A stretch of DNA of 48,700 nt from Caccocola sp964450835 (GCA_964450835.1 CAYVEQ010000010.1:1-48700); one strand, 5' to 3'; shown: positions 1-8,258, counted from the first letter of the stretch. Numbers and translations: made by a program. Notes: generated from the sequence alone by a model not told the origin.

Positions 1-59
1 CGTGTTCCGTCTCTTTTTTTATATCCGCGCGCAAGAGCGTGCTTTTCGCGGGCGCACAG

Positions 60-89
60 TTGACAACGAAGAAAATATATTGATATACT
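60..89 (+). promoter_or_regulatory. Promoter of the glycine reductase operon
   Basis: TTGACA at 60-65 and TATACT at 84-89 are separated by 18 bases, and a TG one base ahead of the -10 makes it an extended -10. Initiation would fall near 96, just upstream of the glycine aptamer. This is a near-consensus housekeeping sigma promoter seen directly in the sequence; its activity is inferred. Confidence 0.75.
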
Positions 90-99
90 TCACGTCAGC

Positions 100-210
100 C
101 GGGTGAAAGCGGTAAGAGAGCCCCACTCTTCGTGGGCGCCGAAGGGGCAAGACCCGCGGGTCGAAACTCTCAGGCATAAGGATTACCGCCAGATGGCACT
201 CTGGAAGCGT
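100..210 (+). promoter_or_regulatory. Glycine riboswitch, single aptamer
   Basis: The glycine (gcvT-type) aptamer signature is present: an AGAGAGCC arm, the core GCCGAAGGGGCAA, and the returning strand GAAACUCUCAGGC. Helix P1 is formed by GCGGTAA (109-115) with TTACCGC (183-189). Only one full aptamer is visible. A small hairpin, CCAGA/TCTGG, follows at about 189-204 and resembles the ghost stem that accompanies singlet glycine riboswitches. Its position ahead of glycine reductase genes fits a substrate-induced on-switch that feeds glycine catabolism. Confidence 0.9.
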
Positions 211-220
211 TGACGGCAGC

Positions 221-282
221 GAGAACGAAAACAGGGAATATCAGCGAATGGCGGTGTTCTCATGAGTTCGTTCTCGTTTTCT
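221..282 (+). terminator. Expression-platform hairpin of the glycine riboswitch
   Basis: GAGAACGAA (221-229) is complementary to TTCGTTCTC (267-275), followed by GTTTTCTTA, giving a terminator-like hairpin. The same 5' arm GAGAAC can alternatively pair with GTTCTC at 256-261, so two mutually exclusive hairpins are possible. The only in-frame ATG for an N-terminally complete grdX (262-264) lies between the competing 3' arms, so translation could be controlled as well as termination. Confidence 0.6.
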
Positions 283-690
283 TATATCTGAGTCACGAAC
301 AACCCGTCGCTCGGCGGAGCGGCCTCTCACGTAGATTTCATAGACTCGACATCGCTTGACGTCTTGAAACGCGGACGCGCTCTTGTCCACGAAGGATGGG
401 AACTGCTCTCAAGCCCCCTTTACGGAAACTTCAAACCGAATCAACAGCCTTACAGAACTTTGCTTCTCAGAAAAAACAGCGTCGCGCGCGGCACGCCGGA
501 CGCCGGGTCGCTGTCGCTGATAGAAGACGCCGTGCGTTTCTACGAAAGCTCGCGTAAAGTCATGGCTCCCGGCTGCCTTGCCGAGCGTATAGAAAAAGAT
601 TTCCGTTATATTGACGTTGCTTTGCTTGAAGAGACGCTGCGTGAGTACGGGCTGCTTTCGCCCGCCTTCAAAAGCCGCCGCGGCGGCTGA
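262..690 (+). CDS. grdX: GrdX-family protein, with an in-frame UGA at codon 10
   Basis: GrdX is a small protein of unknown function encoded in glycine/sarcosine/betaine reductase clusters. The family signature is visible in GWELLSSPLYGNFKPNQQPY (nucleotides about 397-456). The usual N-terminal VTNNP motif is also present, at 292-306, but no ATG, GTG or TTG lies between it and an in-frame TGA at 289-291. The nearest upstream start is ATG 262, preceded by a weak GGTG. Reading through gives 142 residues with Sec at 10. A hairpin (306-312 with 317-323, loop GGCG) begins 14 bases after the TGA and puts its loop G 22 bases away, as in bacterial SECIS elements. The conservative alternative is initiation at TTG 364 (108 aa), which drops the conserved N-terminus. 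Sequencing error or a decayed start are other options. The family call is secure; the start is not. Confidence 0.7.
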
Positions 691-743
691 CAAAAAGGCC
701 CGCGTGAGCAGCTTCGCATAAATGAACCGGAAGGAGGAATATC

Positions 744-2039
744 ATGAAACTCGAGCTGCAGAAAGCCAAAGTAAAGAACATCGCGTGGGGCGGGAGGACA
801 GAGCTTCTCCCATGCGGCACTCTTAATATCAACAAAGAGAACTTCATCGCGGCCGCGGCCGACCGTGAGCATTTCAAAACGCTTAACGCGGAACTCGCGC
901 GCCCCGGCGAGTCGGTCCGCATCTGTCCGGTAAAGGACGTGATCGAGCCGCGCTACAAGACAGAGGGGCCGGGTCAGGTATTCCCCGGAATGCTGAGCGA
1001 CTTCGATACGGTAGGGAGCGGAAAGACATTCGTCCTTGAGGGCGCGGCTGTCGTAACCTGCGGGCGCGTCGTCGGCTTCCAGGAGGGCATAGTCGACATG
1101 AGCGGGGAGGGCGCGCGCTACACACCATTCTCAAAGACGATGAACGCCGTCCTCGTAATCGAGCCGGCCGAGGGAACCGAACCTCACGACTATGAGAGAG
1201 CCTGCCGTTTGGCGGGCTTGCGCGCCGCTTTCTACATTGCGGAAGCTGTGTGGAAAGCCGGGGCGCGTGTGGACGAGCGGCGGCTCTACGAACTTCCGTC
1301 GTTTGCCGACGCGATGAAAAGCTATCCGGAACTCCCCAAAGTCGCCTACATTTATATGCTCCAGAGCCAGGGGCTTCTTCATGACACATATGTCTACGGC
1401 GCCGACGCGAAGAAAATTCTCCCGTCGCTCATTCACCCGAACGAGACGATGGACGGCGCGATTGTCTCGGGCAACTGCGTCTCGGCATGCGACAAGAACA
1501 GCACCTACGTTCACCTTAACAACCCCGTTATCCGCGCTCTCTACGAGCGCCACGGCAGGGAGATTAACTTTGTCGGAGTAATCATCACCAACGAGAACGT
1601 GACGCTCGCCGACAAAAAGAGAAGCTCCTCATACGCCGTGAAGCTCGCGTCGATGCTCGGCGTCGACGGCGTGATAATTACCGAAGAGGGCTTCGGCAAC
1701 CCGGACGCCGACCTCATTATGAACTGCCGCAAAGCGGAAACGGCCGGCATAAAGACAGTCCTCCTGACAGACGAGTACGCCGGGCGCGACGGCGCGAGCC
1801 AGTCGCTTGCCGACGCCGCCCAGGAAGCCGACGCCGTTGTGACGGGCGGCAACGCCAACATGCTGATTGTCCTGCCGCCTGTGGAAAGACTCATCGGATT
1901 CGGCGACTACACGGACGTTATCGCGGGCGGCTTTGACGGCTCGACGCGCCCCGACGGTTCGATTGAAGTCGAGCTGCAGGCTGTCACCGGCGCCACATGC
2001 GAGCTCGGTTTCAACCGGATAAGCGCGCTGACATGGTAG
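744..2039 (+). CDS. grdE: Glycine reductase component B subunits alpha/beta, pyruvoyl precursor GrdE
   Basis: This 431-residue proprotein belongs to the substrate-specific component (protein B) of selenium-dependent glycine reductase. Family knowledge is that it is cut before a cysteine, which becomes the pyruvoyl group that forms a Schiff base with glycine. The cleavage motif GNCVSACDKNSTYVH is present, with the scissile bond between Asn244 and Cys245 (codon 1476-1478). The start ATG follows AAGGAGG with ideal spacing. The gene lies 53 bases after grdX and 13 bases before grdB in the same riboswitch-controlled operon. The glycine riboswitch argues for glycine rather than sarcosine or betaine as substrate. 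In many clusters trxB, trxA and grdA lie around grdE; here they do not. Confidence 0.93.
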   Translation: MKLELQKAKVKNIAWGGRTELLPCGTLNINKENFIAAAADREHFKTLNAELARPGESVRICPVKDVIEPRYKTEGPGQVFPGMLSDFDTVGSGKTFVLEGAAVVTCGRVVGFQEGIVDMSGEGARYTPFSKTMNAVLVIEPAEGTEPHDYERACRLAGLRAAFYIAEAVWKAGARVDERRLYELPSFADAMKSYPELPKVAYIYMLQSQGLLHDTYVYGADAKKILPSLIHPNETMDGAIVSGNCVSACDKNSTYVHLNNPVIRALYERHGREINFVGVIITNENVTLADKKRSSSYAVKLASMLGVDGVIITEEGFGNPDADLIMNCRKAETAGIKTVLLTDEYAGRDGASQSLADAAQEADAVVTGGNANMLIVLPPVERLIGFGDYTDVIAGGFDGSTRPDGSIEVELQAVTGATCELGFNRISALTW

Positions 2040-2052
2040 GAGGATCGGGACA

Positions 2053-3363
2053 ATGACAAAGAAAAGAATCGTACATTACATCAATCAGTTCTTCGCGGGC
2101 ATAGGCGGAGAGGAAAAAGCGGGCGAGGTGGCGCCGGAAGCGCGCGCGGGAGCCGTAGGCCCAGGCATGGCTCTCGCGAAAGCCCTTGGAGAAGAGGCGG
2201 AAGTCGTGGGAACCGTCATCTGCGGCGACGGCTATTACGCGGAGCACATGGAAGAGGCGACGGAAGCGATAATCAGACTCATCGCGGGCTTTGAGCCGGA
2301 CGCGTTGATCGCGGGACCCGCCTTCAACGCCGGGCGCTACGGAACGGCGTCGGGCGGAGCGGCGGACGCGGCACAGAAACAGCTCGGAATCCCGGCGGTC
2401 TGCGGAATGTACACAGAAAACCCAGGCGTCGATATGTACAGGAAATCGGTATTCATCGTGCCGACGACGGACAGCGCGCGCGGCATGGGCAAGGCCATCC
2501 CTGCGATGGCCAGGCTCGTCCTCAAAGTCATCGAGACGAAGGGAAACCCCGGCTCGCCGCAAGAGGCGGGGTACATACCGCGCGGCGTGCGCGTGAACTG
2601 CTTCAAAGAGGAAACCGGAGCGGAACGCGCCGTCGGCATGCTCGTCAAAAAGCTCAAAGGCGAGCCTTTTGAAACGGAATACCCGATGCCCAGCTTCGAC
2701 CGCGTAGAGCCGGCGGCTCCTGTCGACAACATGAAAAACGCCACAATTGCGCTCGTTACCTCGGGCGGCATAGTGCCTAAGGGCAACATCGACCGCATCG
2801 AGGCTTCAAGCGCAATGAAATACGGCACCTACGACATCGAAGGCGTAAGCTCCGCTGACGCGGCGCACTACGCGACGGCGCACGGCGGATACGACCCCTC
2901 GTACGCGAACAACGACCCGAACAGAGTCCTCCCTGTGGACGTGCTTCGCGAGATGGAAAAAGAAGGGGTCTTCAAGAAACTTTACAGATATTTCTTCTCG
3001 ACAGTCGGCAACGGAACCTCGACGGCCAACGCAAAGAAGTTCGGCCTTTCGATAGGCGAGCGGCTCAAAGAGGATGGAGTCGACGCGGTGATACTCACCT
3101 CCACTTGAGGAACGTGCACCCGTTGCGGAGCAACGATGGTAAAAGCCATTGAGTCATACGGTCTCCCCGTTGTGCACATCTGCACGATAGTCCCGATTTC
3201 TCAGACAGTCGGGGCGAACCGCATAGTGCCGGCCGTAGCCATTCCGCACCCGCTCGGAGATCCGTCGAAGAGCCGCGAGGAAGAGCTCGTCATCCGCCGC
3301 GGGATACTCGACAAGGCGATTGAAGCGCTCGCGACGCCTGTGACGGGGCAGAGAGTCTTCTAA
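2053..3363 (+). CDS. grdB: Glycine reductase component B gamma subunit, selenoprotein GrdB
   Basis: The large selenoprotein subunit of protein B. The frame is interrupted by TGA at 3106-3108, which is read as selenocysteine (residue 352 of 436). The context TSTUGTCTRCGATMVKAIE is the family's redox motif UxxCxxC (Sec352, Cys355, Cys358), and the frame continues without break to TAA at 3361. A SECIS-like hairpin lies just downstream: CGTTGC 3121-3126, loop GGA, GCAACG 3130-3135, loop G 19 bases after the TGA. In the reaction Sec takes up the carboxymethyl group from the glycine-pyruvoyl Schiff base and hands it to GrdA. An automated annotation would split this gene in two or call it truncated; it is intact. 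AGGAGG lies upstream of the ATG. Confidence 0.95.
3115..3140 (+). promoter_or_regulatory. SECIS-like hairpin for grdB selenocysteine insertion
   Basis: A perfect 6-bp stem, CGTTGC (3121-3126) with GCAACG (3130-3135), closes a GGA loop 19 bases after the Sec UGA. Bacterial SECIS elements recognised by SelB sit in this position, inside the coding sequence, with a G at the start of the loop. Confidence 0.7.
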
Positions 3364-3375
3364 AAAAACTTAAAT

Positions 3376-3404
3376 CGCGGGGCTGCGGCGTCCCGCGCTT
3401 TTTT
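3376..3404 (+). terminator. Terminator or attenuator after grdB
   Basis: CGCGGG (3376-3381) and CCCGCG (3392-3397) form a stem followed by CTTTTTT. It sits in the 202-base gap between grdB and grdC, so grdC/grdD may need readthrough or their own promoter. The AT-rich stretch at about 3440-3500 could contain one, but no clear -35/-10 pair was seen. Confidence 0.7.
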
Positions 3405-3565
3405 ATATTCCTTCAACCGGTCTTTCGGTCGCGGCCGAGAGTTTTATTATTCATACACACAAAGACCGGACAGCCGGCGAAATTTTATAATTGCCGACAA
3501 GCGAGGGAACAGCGCACAAGGGCTTATTTACATAAAAAGGAAACAAAACAGGAGGAATAGAAGAA

Positions 3566-5104
3566 ATGCCAAACGCAGCGGTCAAAGCGGCGGCCTATTC
3601 GCTCAACCACACGCCGGAACTGGCGTTCTGGTACGGCAATACTCCGTACGTGGAAAGAAAGACTCACCCCGGCTCGGAATTCCTTAACGAACTTCCCAAA
3701 TTCGTTCAGAATTACAACGAGGCGGCCCGTTATGCTCCGAACCTTACCTATATCGGCGCGATGGATACAGAAGAGTTCGAGAAACGTCAGCAGCCGTGGC
3801 ACAGGAACCTCGAAGCCGAAGAGAAGCGCTACGGCAGATACGGCGAAATCATGCCCGAGGATGAGACTCTCGCCCTTATGGACATTTGTGACGTGTTCGA
3901 CCTCATCTGGCTTGAAAAAGACTTCGCCGCCGCGGTGAAAGAAAAAATAGCGAAGCATCCGCTGATGCGAGATGACATCCTCGCGCGCCTCGAGGCAGGG
4001 CACGAACTCTCAGAGATAGAAAACGAGACGGCGAACGAAGGCGCACTCCCGCTCTGCTTCGAAGGCAGGACGGTCGGCTGCGCGCGCCGCGGACATAAAG
4101 TGGATCCGAACCTCACAGCCTACGAGCTCATGGTCAACATCTGCAACAAGGCGAGCGCCGTCCTCTCTCTGCTCCACCTTATCAGAAACGCGGGTCTCAC
4201 GCCCGACGACATCGACTTTGTAGTGGAATGCTCCGAAGAGGCGGCGGGCGACATGAACCAGCGCGGCGGCGGCAACTTCGCGAAGGCCATAGCGGAAATC
4301 GCGGGCTGCAAAAACTCTTCCGGCTGCGACGTGCGCGGATTCTGCGCAGGTCCTGTCAATGCGACGATAGCAGCGGCCTCGATGGTAGCGGCGGGCGCCC
4401 GCAAGAACGTCGCGGTGGTGGCGGGGGGCGCCGTTCCGAAGCTCTACATGAACGCGCGCGACCACGTCAAAAAGCAGCTTCCGGCGCTTGAAAACTGCAT
4501 CGGCTCCTTTGCGCTCCTCGTTGTTCCCGACGACGGCGCGACGCCTGTCATACGCCTCGACGCGATCGGGAAGCACACAGTCGGCGCCGGAGCCTCGCCG
4601 CAGACTGTCACTTCGGCTCTTATATACGAGCCGCTCCTGAAGGCCGGCCTCTCGTTCGCAGACGTTGACAAATTCTCGCCGGAACTTCACAACCCCGAAA
4701 TCACACTTCCGGCCGGAGCGGGCGACGTGCCAGCGGCGAACTTCAAGATGATCGCGGCTCTTGCCGTTATGAAGAAGGCCATAGCGAAGCCTGATATGCC
4801 GAAGTTCATCAAGGAGCACGGCATGACCGGATTCGTCCACACGCAGGGACACATTCCGTCCGGCGTTCCCTTCATCGGACACGCCGTCGACGCGATAAAG
4901 GCGGGAAAGATGAAACGCGCGATGATCATAGGCAAGGGGAGTCTCTTTCTTGGACGCCTTACCAACCTGGCGGACGGCGCCTCGTTCCTCATCGAGAAGC
5001 CGCAGCCCAAGAAAGAGGAATCGGCGGTCAGCAAAGAAGATATACGCGAACTTATCCTCGAAAGCCTCGGAGAACTTGCTGCCCGCCTTAAAAAGCAGGT
5101 GTAA
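3566..5104 (+). CDS. grdC: Glycine/sarcosine/betaine reductase component C, beta subunit GrdC
   Basis: GrdC (512 aa) is the large subunit of protein C. With GrdD it takes the Sec-bound carboxymethyl group from selenoprotein A, reduces it to a cysteine-bound acetyl thioester, and phosphorolyses that to acetyl phosphate. The protein has a thiolase/FabH-like fold in the family. Here the N-terminal NHTPELAFWYGNTPYVERK block and central stretches such as GGNFAKAIAEIAGCKNSSGC and GFVHTQGHIPSGVPFIGH are clear family features. AGGAGG precedes the ATG. grdD begins 3 bases after its stop, so the pair is co-translated. Length is normal for the family, and no Sec codon is used here. Confidence 0.93.
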   Translation: MPNAAVKAAAYSLNHTPELAFWYGNTPYVERKTHPGSEFLNELPKFVQNYNEAARYAPNLTYIGAMDTEEFEKRQQPWHRNLEAEEKRYGRYGEIMPEDETLALMDICDVFDLIWLEKDFAAAVKEKIAKHPLMRDDILARLEAGHELSEIENETANEGALPLCFEGRTVGCARRGHKVDPNLTAYELMVNICNKASAVLSLLHLIRNAGLTPDDIDFVVECSEEAAGDMNQRGGGNFAKAIAEIAGCKNSSGCDVRGFCAGPVNATIAAASMVAAGARKNVAVVAGGAVPKLYMNARDHVKKQLPALENCIGSFALLVVPDDGATPVIRLDAIGKHTVGAGASPQTVTSALIYEPLLKAGLSFADVDKFSPELHNPEITLPAGAGDVPAANFKMIAALAVMKKAIAKPDMPKFIKEHGMTGFVHTQGHIPSGVPFIGHAVDAIKAGKMKRAMIIGKGSLFLGRLTNLADGASFLIEKPQPKKEESAVSKEDIRELILESLGELAARLKKQV

Positions 5105-5107
5105 AGA

Positions 5108-6271
5108 ATGGCAGACAACGCGTCCGTGAAAGCCTTGATAGGCGACATATTGAACGAAATAATCGAAGAAGTCAGAGAGGGAGGCGGGAAGAAAACCCGC
5201 GTCGGCCTTATGAGTTACGGGAGCGAGCTCGGACAGGAGGAATTATGCCTCGGCGCGCGCATCGCGCAGCAAAACGACGCGTCGCTCAAAGTCTGCTGCA
5301 TAGGGCCGAAAGCCGAAGGTTTCGATGACCTCGACTGGATAGAGACTGCGGCGGACGAGCATGAAATCGCCCGCGCGACGGAGCGGGCTCTCGCCGAGGG
5401 CGCGATAGCCGGAGCGGTCGCGCTGCACTATCCTTTCCCCGTAGGCGTGACGACGATCGGCAAGGTCTTAACACCCGGCAGGGGACGCTCCTGCTTCATC
5501 GCCTCCTCGACAGGCACGGCCTCGCCGCTTCGCACGGAGGCGATGCTGCGCAACGCGATATACGGCATAGCGGTCGCCAAATCCGCGGGAGTGGCGGAGC
5601 CGACGGTCGGGATACTCAACCTCGACGGCGCACAGACGGTTTTGCGCGCTCTTCTGAAGCTGAAAGAAAAGGGCTATGATATCCGCTTCGCCGAGAGCAT
5701 AAGAAAAGGCGGCGGCGCGATCCTGCGCGGCAACGATCTTCTCGCGGGAACGGCGGACGTCTGCGTGACTGACACACTCACCGGGAACGTGCTTATGAAG
5801 CTCTTCGGGGCGTGGACAACAGGCGGCGGCTACGAGGCCATGGGCTGGGGTTACGGCCCCTCGGCAGGCGAAGGCTGGGACAAGGTCATTTCCATCATCT
5901 CGCGCGCCTCGGGAGCGCCGGTCATTGCTTCGGCGCTCTCGCTCAACGCGGCGGCCGCGAGAAACAGACTTCCCGAAAGAGTGGCGAAGGAGCTTGAGGC
6001 GGCGAAAGCGGCGGGTCTTGACGGCATCATCGCCTCGATACGGCCGAAGCCCTCGGCGGCCGGGGAAGAGATCAAAGCGCCGGCGGCCGAGCCGACAGAC
6101 GAAGAGATTCACGGCGTCGACGTCCTCGAGATTGAAAACGCCGTCAAAGCTCTATGGAGGGCCGGAATTTACGCGGAATCCTCGATGGGCTGCACAGGTC
6201 CCGTAATCAAGTTCGCCAAGCGCGGCGAGGAAAAAGTCAAAGAGATACTCGTCTCGGAGGGTTATCTTTAA
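5108..6271 (+). CDS. grdD: Glycine/sarcosine/betaine reductase component C, alpha subunit GrdD
   Basis: GrdD (387 aa) is the catalytic partner of GrdC and is related to the PlsX phosphate acyltransferase fold. Family knowledge puts the acetyl thioester on a conserved cysteine near the C-terminus. Here Cys362, in AESSMGCTGPVIKFAKRG, matches that position closely. Glycine-rich phosphate-binding stretches typical of PlsX-like proteins (for example FGAWTTGGGYEAMGWGYGPS) are present. The gene is 3 bases downstream of grdC, ends the operon and is followed at once by a strong terminator. The resulting acetyl phosphate would yield ATP through acetate kinase, which is not in this window. Confidence 0.93.
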   Translation: MADNASVKALIGDILNEIIEEVREGGGKKTRVGLMSYGSELGQEELCLGARIAQQNDASLKVCCIGPKAEGFDDLDWIETAADEHEIARATERALAEGAIAGAVALHYPFPVGVTTIGKVLTPGRGRSCFIASSTGTASPLRTEAMLRNAIYGIAVAKSAGVAEPTVGILNLDGAQTVLRALLKLKEKGYDIRFAESIRKGGGAILRGNDLLAGTADVCVTDTLTGNVLMKLFGAWTTGGGYEAMGWGYGPSAGEGWDKVISIISRASGAPVIASALSLNAAAARNRLPERVAKELEAAKAAGLDGIIASIRPKPSAAGEEIKAPAAEPTDEEIHGVDVLEIENAVKALWRAGIYAESSMGCTGPVIKFAKRGEEKVKEILVSEGYL

Positions 6272-6284
6272 CAATTGGGGAAAG

Positions 6285-6310
6285 CCCGCGCTCAAGGCGC
6301 GGGTTTTTTG
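6285..6310 (+). terminator. Terminator of the grd operon
   Basis: CCCGCGC (6285-6291) pairs with GCGCGGG (6297-6303) around TCAAG and is followed by six T residues. It starts 14 bases after the grdD stop. Confidence 0.92.
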
Positions 6311-6386
6311 TTCCGTGAATCAACGCCGCCGCGGCGCGGAATTGCCGGGCGTTAAGCGCATTGCAGGAAAGCCTCCGCACGGCGGC

Positions 6387-6440
6387 GAAAGGCAAGAGAT
6401 ACGGAAGCTCTCGCGCCGCGCTGTCGCGGCCTTGCCTTTC
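6387..6440 (-). terminator. Long inverted repeat at the 3' end of the HD-domain gene
   Basis: GAAAGGCAAG (6387-6396) and CTTGCCTTTC (6431-6440) form a perfect 10-bp repeat enclosing a second stem (CCGCG/CGCGG, 6416-6429). It overlaps the stop codon of the minus-strand HD gene. The T-run after it is short, so its termination strength is doubtful. Confidence 0.35.
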
Positions 6441-7197
6441 AGCTCTTTTCTATTTTGTCAGTTATATCCGCGACTATGTCCCCGATGCCGTAACCTGACA
6501 AATCTTCAGCTATTCTGTCGAAGACTCCCTCGCTTCGCAGCGTCGCGACCGATACGGGAAAGTTCAGGTCAAGCCCCCACGTCAGCTGAATCAGACGGAA
6601 ATCGGCAAGCGAGCTGGCGTGCCTGTACGAGCCGCGGCGCGAGGTGCGTATCTCCGCAACGAGCGTCGGCGAAAGGCCGCCTGTTTTATCGTGGCGCGGC
6701 AGCATTTCGTCAATCGTGCCGTCGTCAATACGGCTCTGCACCATGCGGAAGAGGTCTATCTTGTCGGCGTCGCGCGCGAGAGCGCACCACCTGTAACGGG
6801 CAAGAGGCGTATCGGGCGGTATTTCGAGTTTATTGTGAAAGCGCACGGCGGCCAGGACTTTTTCTCTGTCGTCCGGCTCTGCGTCATCCCAGCCGAAGCG
6901 CTCCGACAAAATTTCCGCGCCTCTGTCGCCGTGGTCGAAGCTTGCGGAATCCTGAAAAGTTTTGTAGTTGCGGTACTGCTCGAAGCGCGCCGTGTCGTGC
7001 AGGAGGCCGACCGCGTGGGCAAGCCATCTGTCGCGCGCGTCGTTCCACTCAAGCGCTTCCGCTATCGAAAGCGCGATCGAGCGGACGCGGCGGCTGTGCC
7101 GTCTCTTTCGCTCAAGCATATCTTCAAGCGCGCCGCCTTGTCTGAAAGAATCGACGTAGCCGGCAAACCATTTTTCCGTCCGTTCCGTAGAATACAT
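6439..7197 (-). CDS. HD-domain metal-dependent phosphohydrolase-like protein
   Basis: A 252-residue protein with the HD-domain pattern: His34 in KRRHSRRV, the paired His67-Asp68 in GLLHDTARF, His89 in FDHGDRG, and a late Asp in ARDADKID. These are the expected metal ligands of HD phosphohydrolases, which usually hydrolyse nucleotides or related phosphates; the substrate cannot be told from sequence. The start at 7197 (MYSTERTEKW) was chosen because GGAGGGG lies directly upstream with good spacing; the longer open frame upstream has no coding look. It stands alone on the minus strand, convergent with the grd operon. Confidence 0.8.
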   Translation of the reverse strand: MYSTERTEKWFAGYVDSFRQGGALEDMLERKRRHSRRVRSIALSIAEALEWNDARDRWLAHAVGLLHDTARFEQYRNYKTFQDSASFDHGDRGAEILSERFGWDDAEPDDREKVLAAVRFHNKLEIPPDTPLARYRWCALARDADKIDLFRMVQSRIDDGTIDEMLPRHDKTGGLSPTLVAEIRTSRRGSYRHASSLADFRLIQLTWGLDLNFPVSVATLRSEGVFDRIAEDLSGYGIGDIVADITDKIEKS

Positions 7198-7632
7198 CTG
7201 ATTTTTCCCCTCCGGTGCCATTGTAATATACTCGCGCGGCTCAATCAATAACAGGCGCGGGCGCGTTTGGCGGCGAAAACCCGCGACGGGAAGAAAAAAT
7301 TTTGATAAGAAGGATAATCGAATCCGGCACGGAAAAGCGCGGCGGCCGCGGCACCTGCGTCTCGCTACGCCGCGATGGGGCGCTCGTGATGACCGGCGGC
7401 AAGACGAAGCTCGCGGACGTCCATGCCGCGACGCGCCGAAGATCGTGGCTTTGCGGGCCCGCGACGGCCGCAAGCGGGGCCGTGCCGTCTTTTACCGTGA
7501 CCCGCGCCGATAAAGCCCGCGCATTCGCTCGCGCCGGTTTCCGCGAGAGGCCTGAAAAAGTGCGCGCCGTCCGGGCAGGCTGCCCGATGCTTGCCGCCGC
7601 CGGCTGCGCCGTCAAGCCAGCCGGGATAATAA
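7198..7632. other. Non-coding or eroded stretch upstream of the gene relic
   Basis: About 430 bases in which open frames exist on both strands but none shows a recognisable family, a ribosome binding site or consistent codon use. It leads directly into the low-GC relic that follows and may be more of the same decayed element. I see no RNA gene here. Confidence 0.4.
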
Positions 7633-8103
7633 AGAGCGGCGTGGGAAACGTTAAGGCCGCGCGAACGTGCGCGCCGTTTTGAAGCCCTGCCGAAGGCCGC
7701 CGAAATTATCCGGCACGGCGTTTATCTCGGGCGCAGGCGGAACGATAAAGAGGAGACGCCGGGGCACAGCAATTATGACCTGTTCCACCATTTTTAAAAG
7801 CAAATCTCAGCCGGCGGAAAAACAGTTGAAGTCATTGTCGATGTCGGGCAATACGTGCCCCGTCAAGTTACGTATGAGTATTTGAGTTATAACATGAATC
7901 ACTCGGGAAGAGAAAGTTTTATCCGCAAGAAAGAGCAAATCACAAAAAACGCGATAAACAAAAACGGCGTCACGATCCACGGGATTAAAAGACCCATTTC
8001 ACGAAACACCGTCTTTGATGCTGACAGTATAACCCCCTTTTACGAGGTTGTCAATATCCGAGTTAGGGCCGCGCGAGGGGACGCCATGCCTCGGAGTTCT
8101 TGA
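7633..8103 (+). pseudogene. Decayed low-GC gene relic resembling a phage-type LPD3/PBECR domain
   Basis: One frame reads ALPKAAEIIRHGVYLGRRR, then HSNYDLFHHF, an in-frame TAA (7795-7797), and continues KQISAGGKTVEVIVDVGQYV and onward to TGA at 8101. The order (helix, 'VYLG' strand, charged linker, aromatic HxF, 'GGKTxxV' strand) resembles the LPD3/barnase-EndoU-type nuclease domains found at the ends of phage head-morphogenesis or polyvalent proteins; this is pattern recognition, not an alignment. There is no start codon or ribosome binding site ahead of it. About 7770-8070 is clearly AT-richer than its surroundings, which fits acquired DNA. An intact short ORF (7855-8103) is the other possibility. 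Confidence 0.45.
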
Positions 8104-8199
8104 AGCTCCGGCGAAGCACACCGCCGGCGCAAGCCGGACGAAAACCGCAGTCGGCGCCGCCGCGACAGAGGCGGACGGACGTCGCGGACTATGAGAACG

Positions 8200-8238
8200 A
8201 AAAAACAAAAGGCGGCCGGAGAAAAACTCCGGCCGCTT
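8200..8238 (-). terminator. Terminator of the PNPOx-like gene
   Basis: A 10-bp perfect stem (GCGGCCGGAG/CTCCGGCCGC, 8212-8236) is followed on the minus strand by TTTTGTTTTTT. It lies 20 bases past the stop of the upstream minus-strand gene. Confidence 0.9.
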
Positions 8239-8258
8239 AACGTACGCGATGCTTTTCT

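Noticed and set aside
195..290. A second glycine aptamer giving a tandem riboswitch
   Set aside because: The conserved GAAGGGGCAA core and CUCAGGC strand occur only once; the following segment is better explained by a ghost hairpin and the expression platform.
2053..3108. grdB as a truncated 351-residue gene followed by a separate 75-residue ORF
   Set aside because: The TGA is the known Sec codon of GrdB; the frame continues into the family's C-terminal motif and a SECIS-like hairpin is present.
7302..7682. A 126-codon open frame on the plus strand
   Set aside because: No ribosome binding site, no recognisable family, and composition typical of chance open frames in GC-rich DNA.
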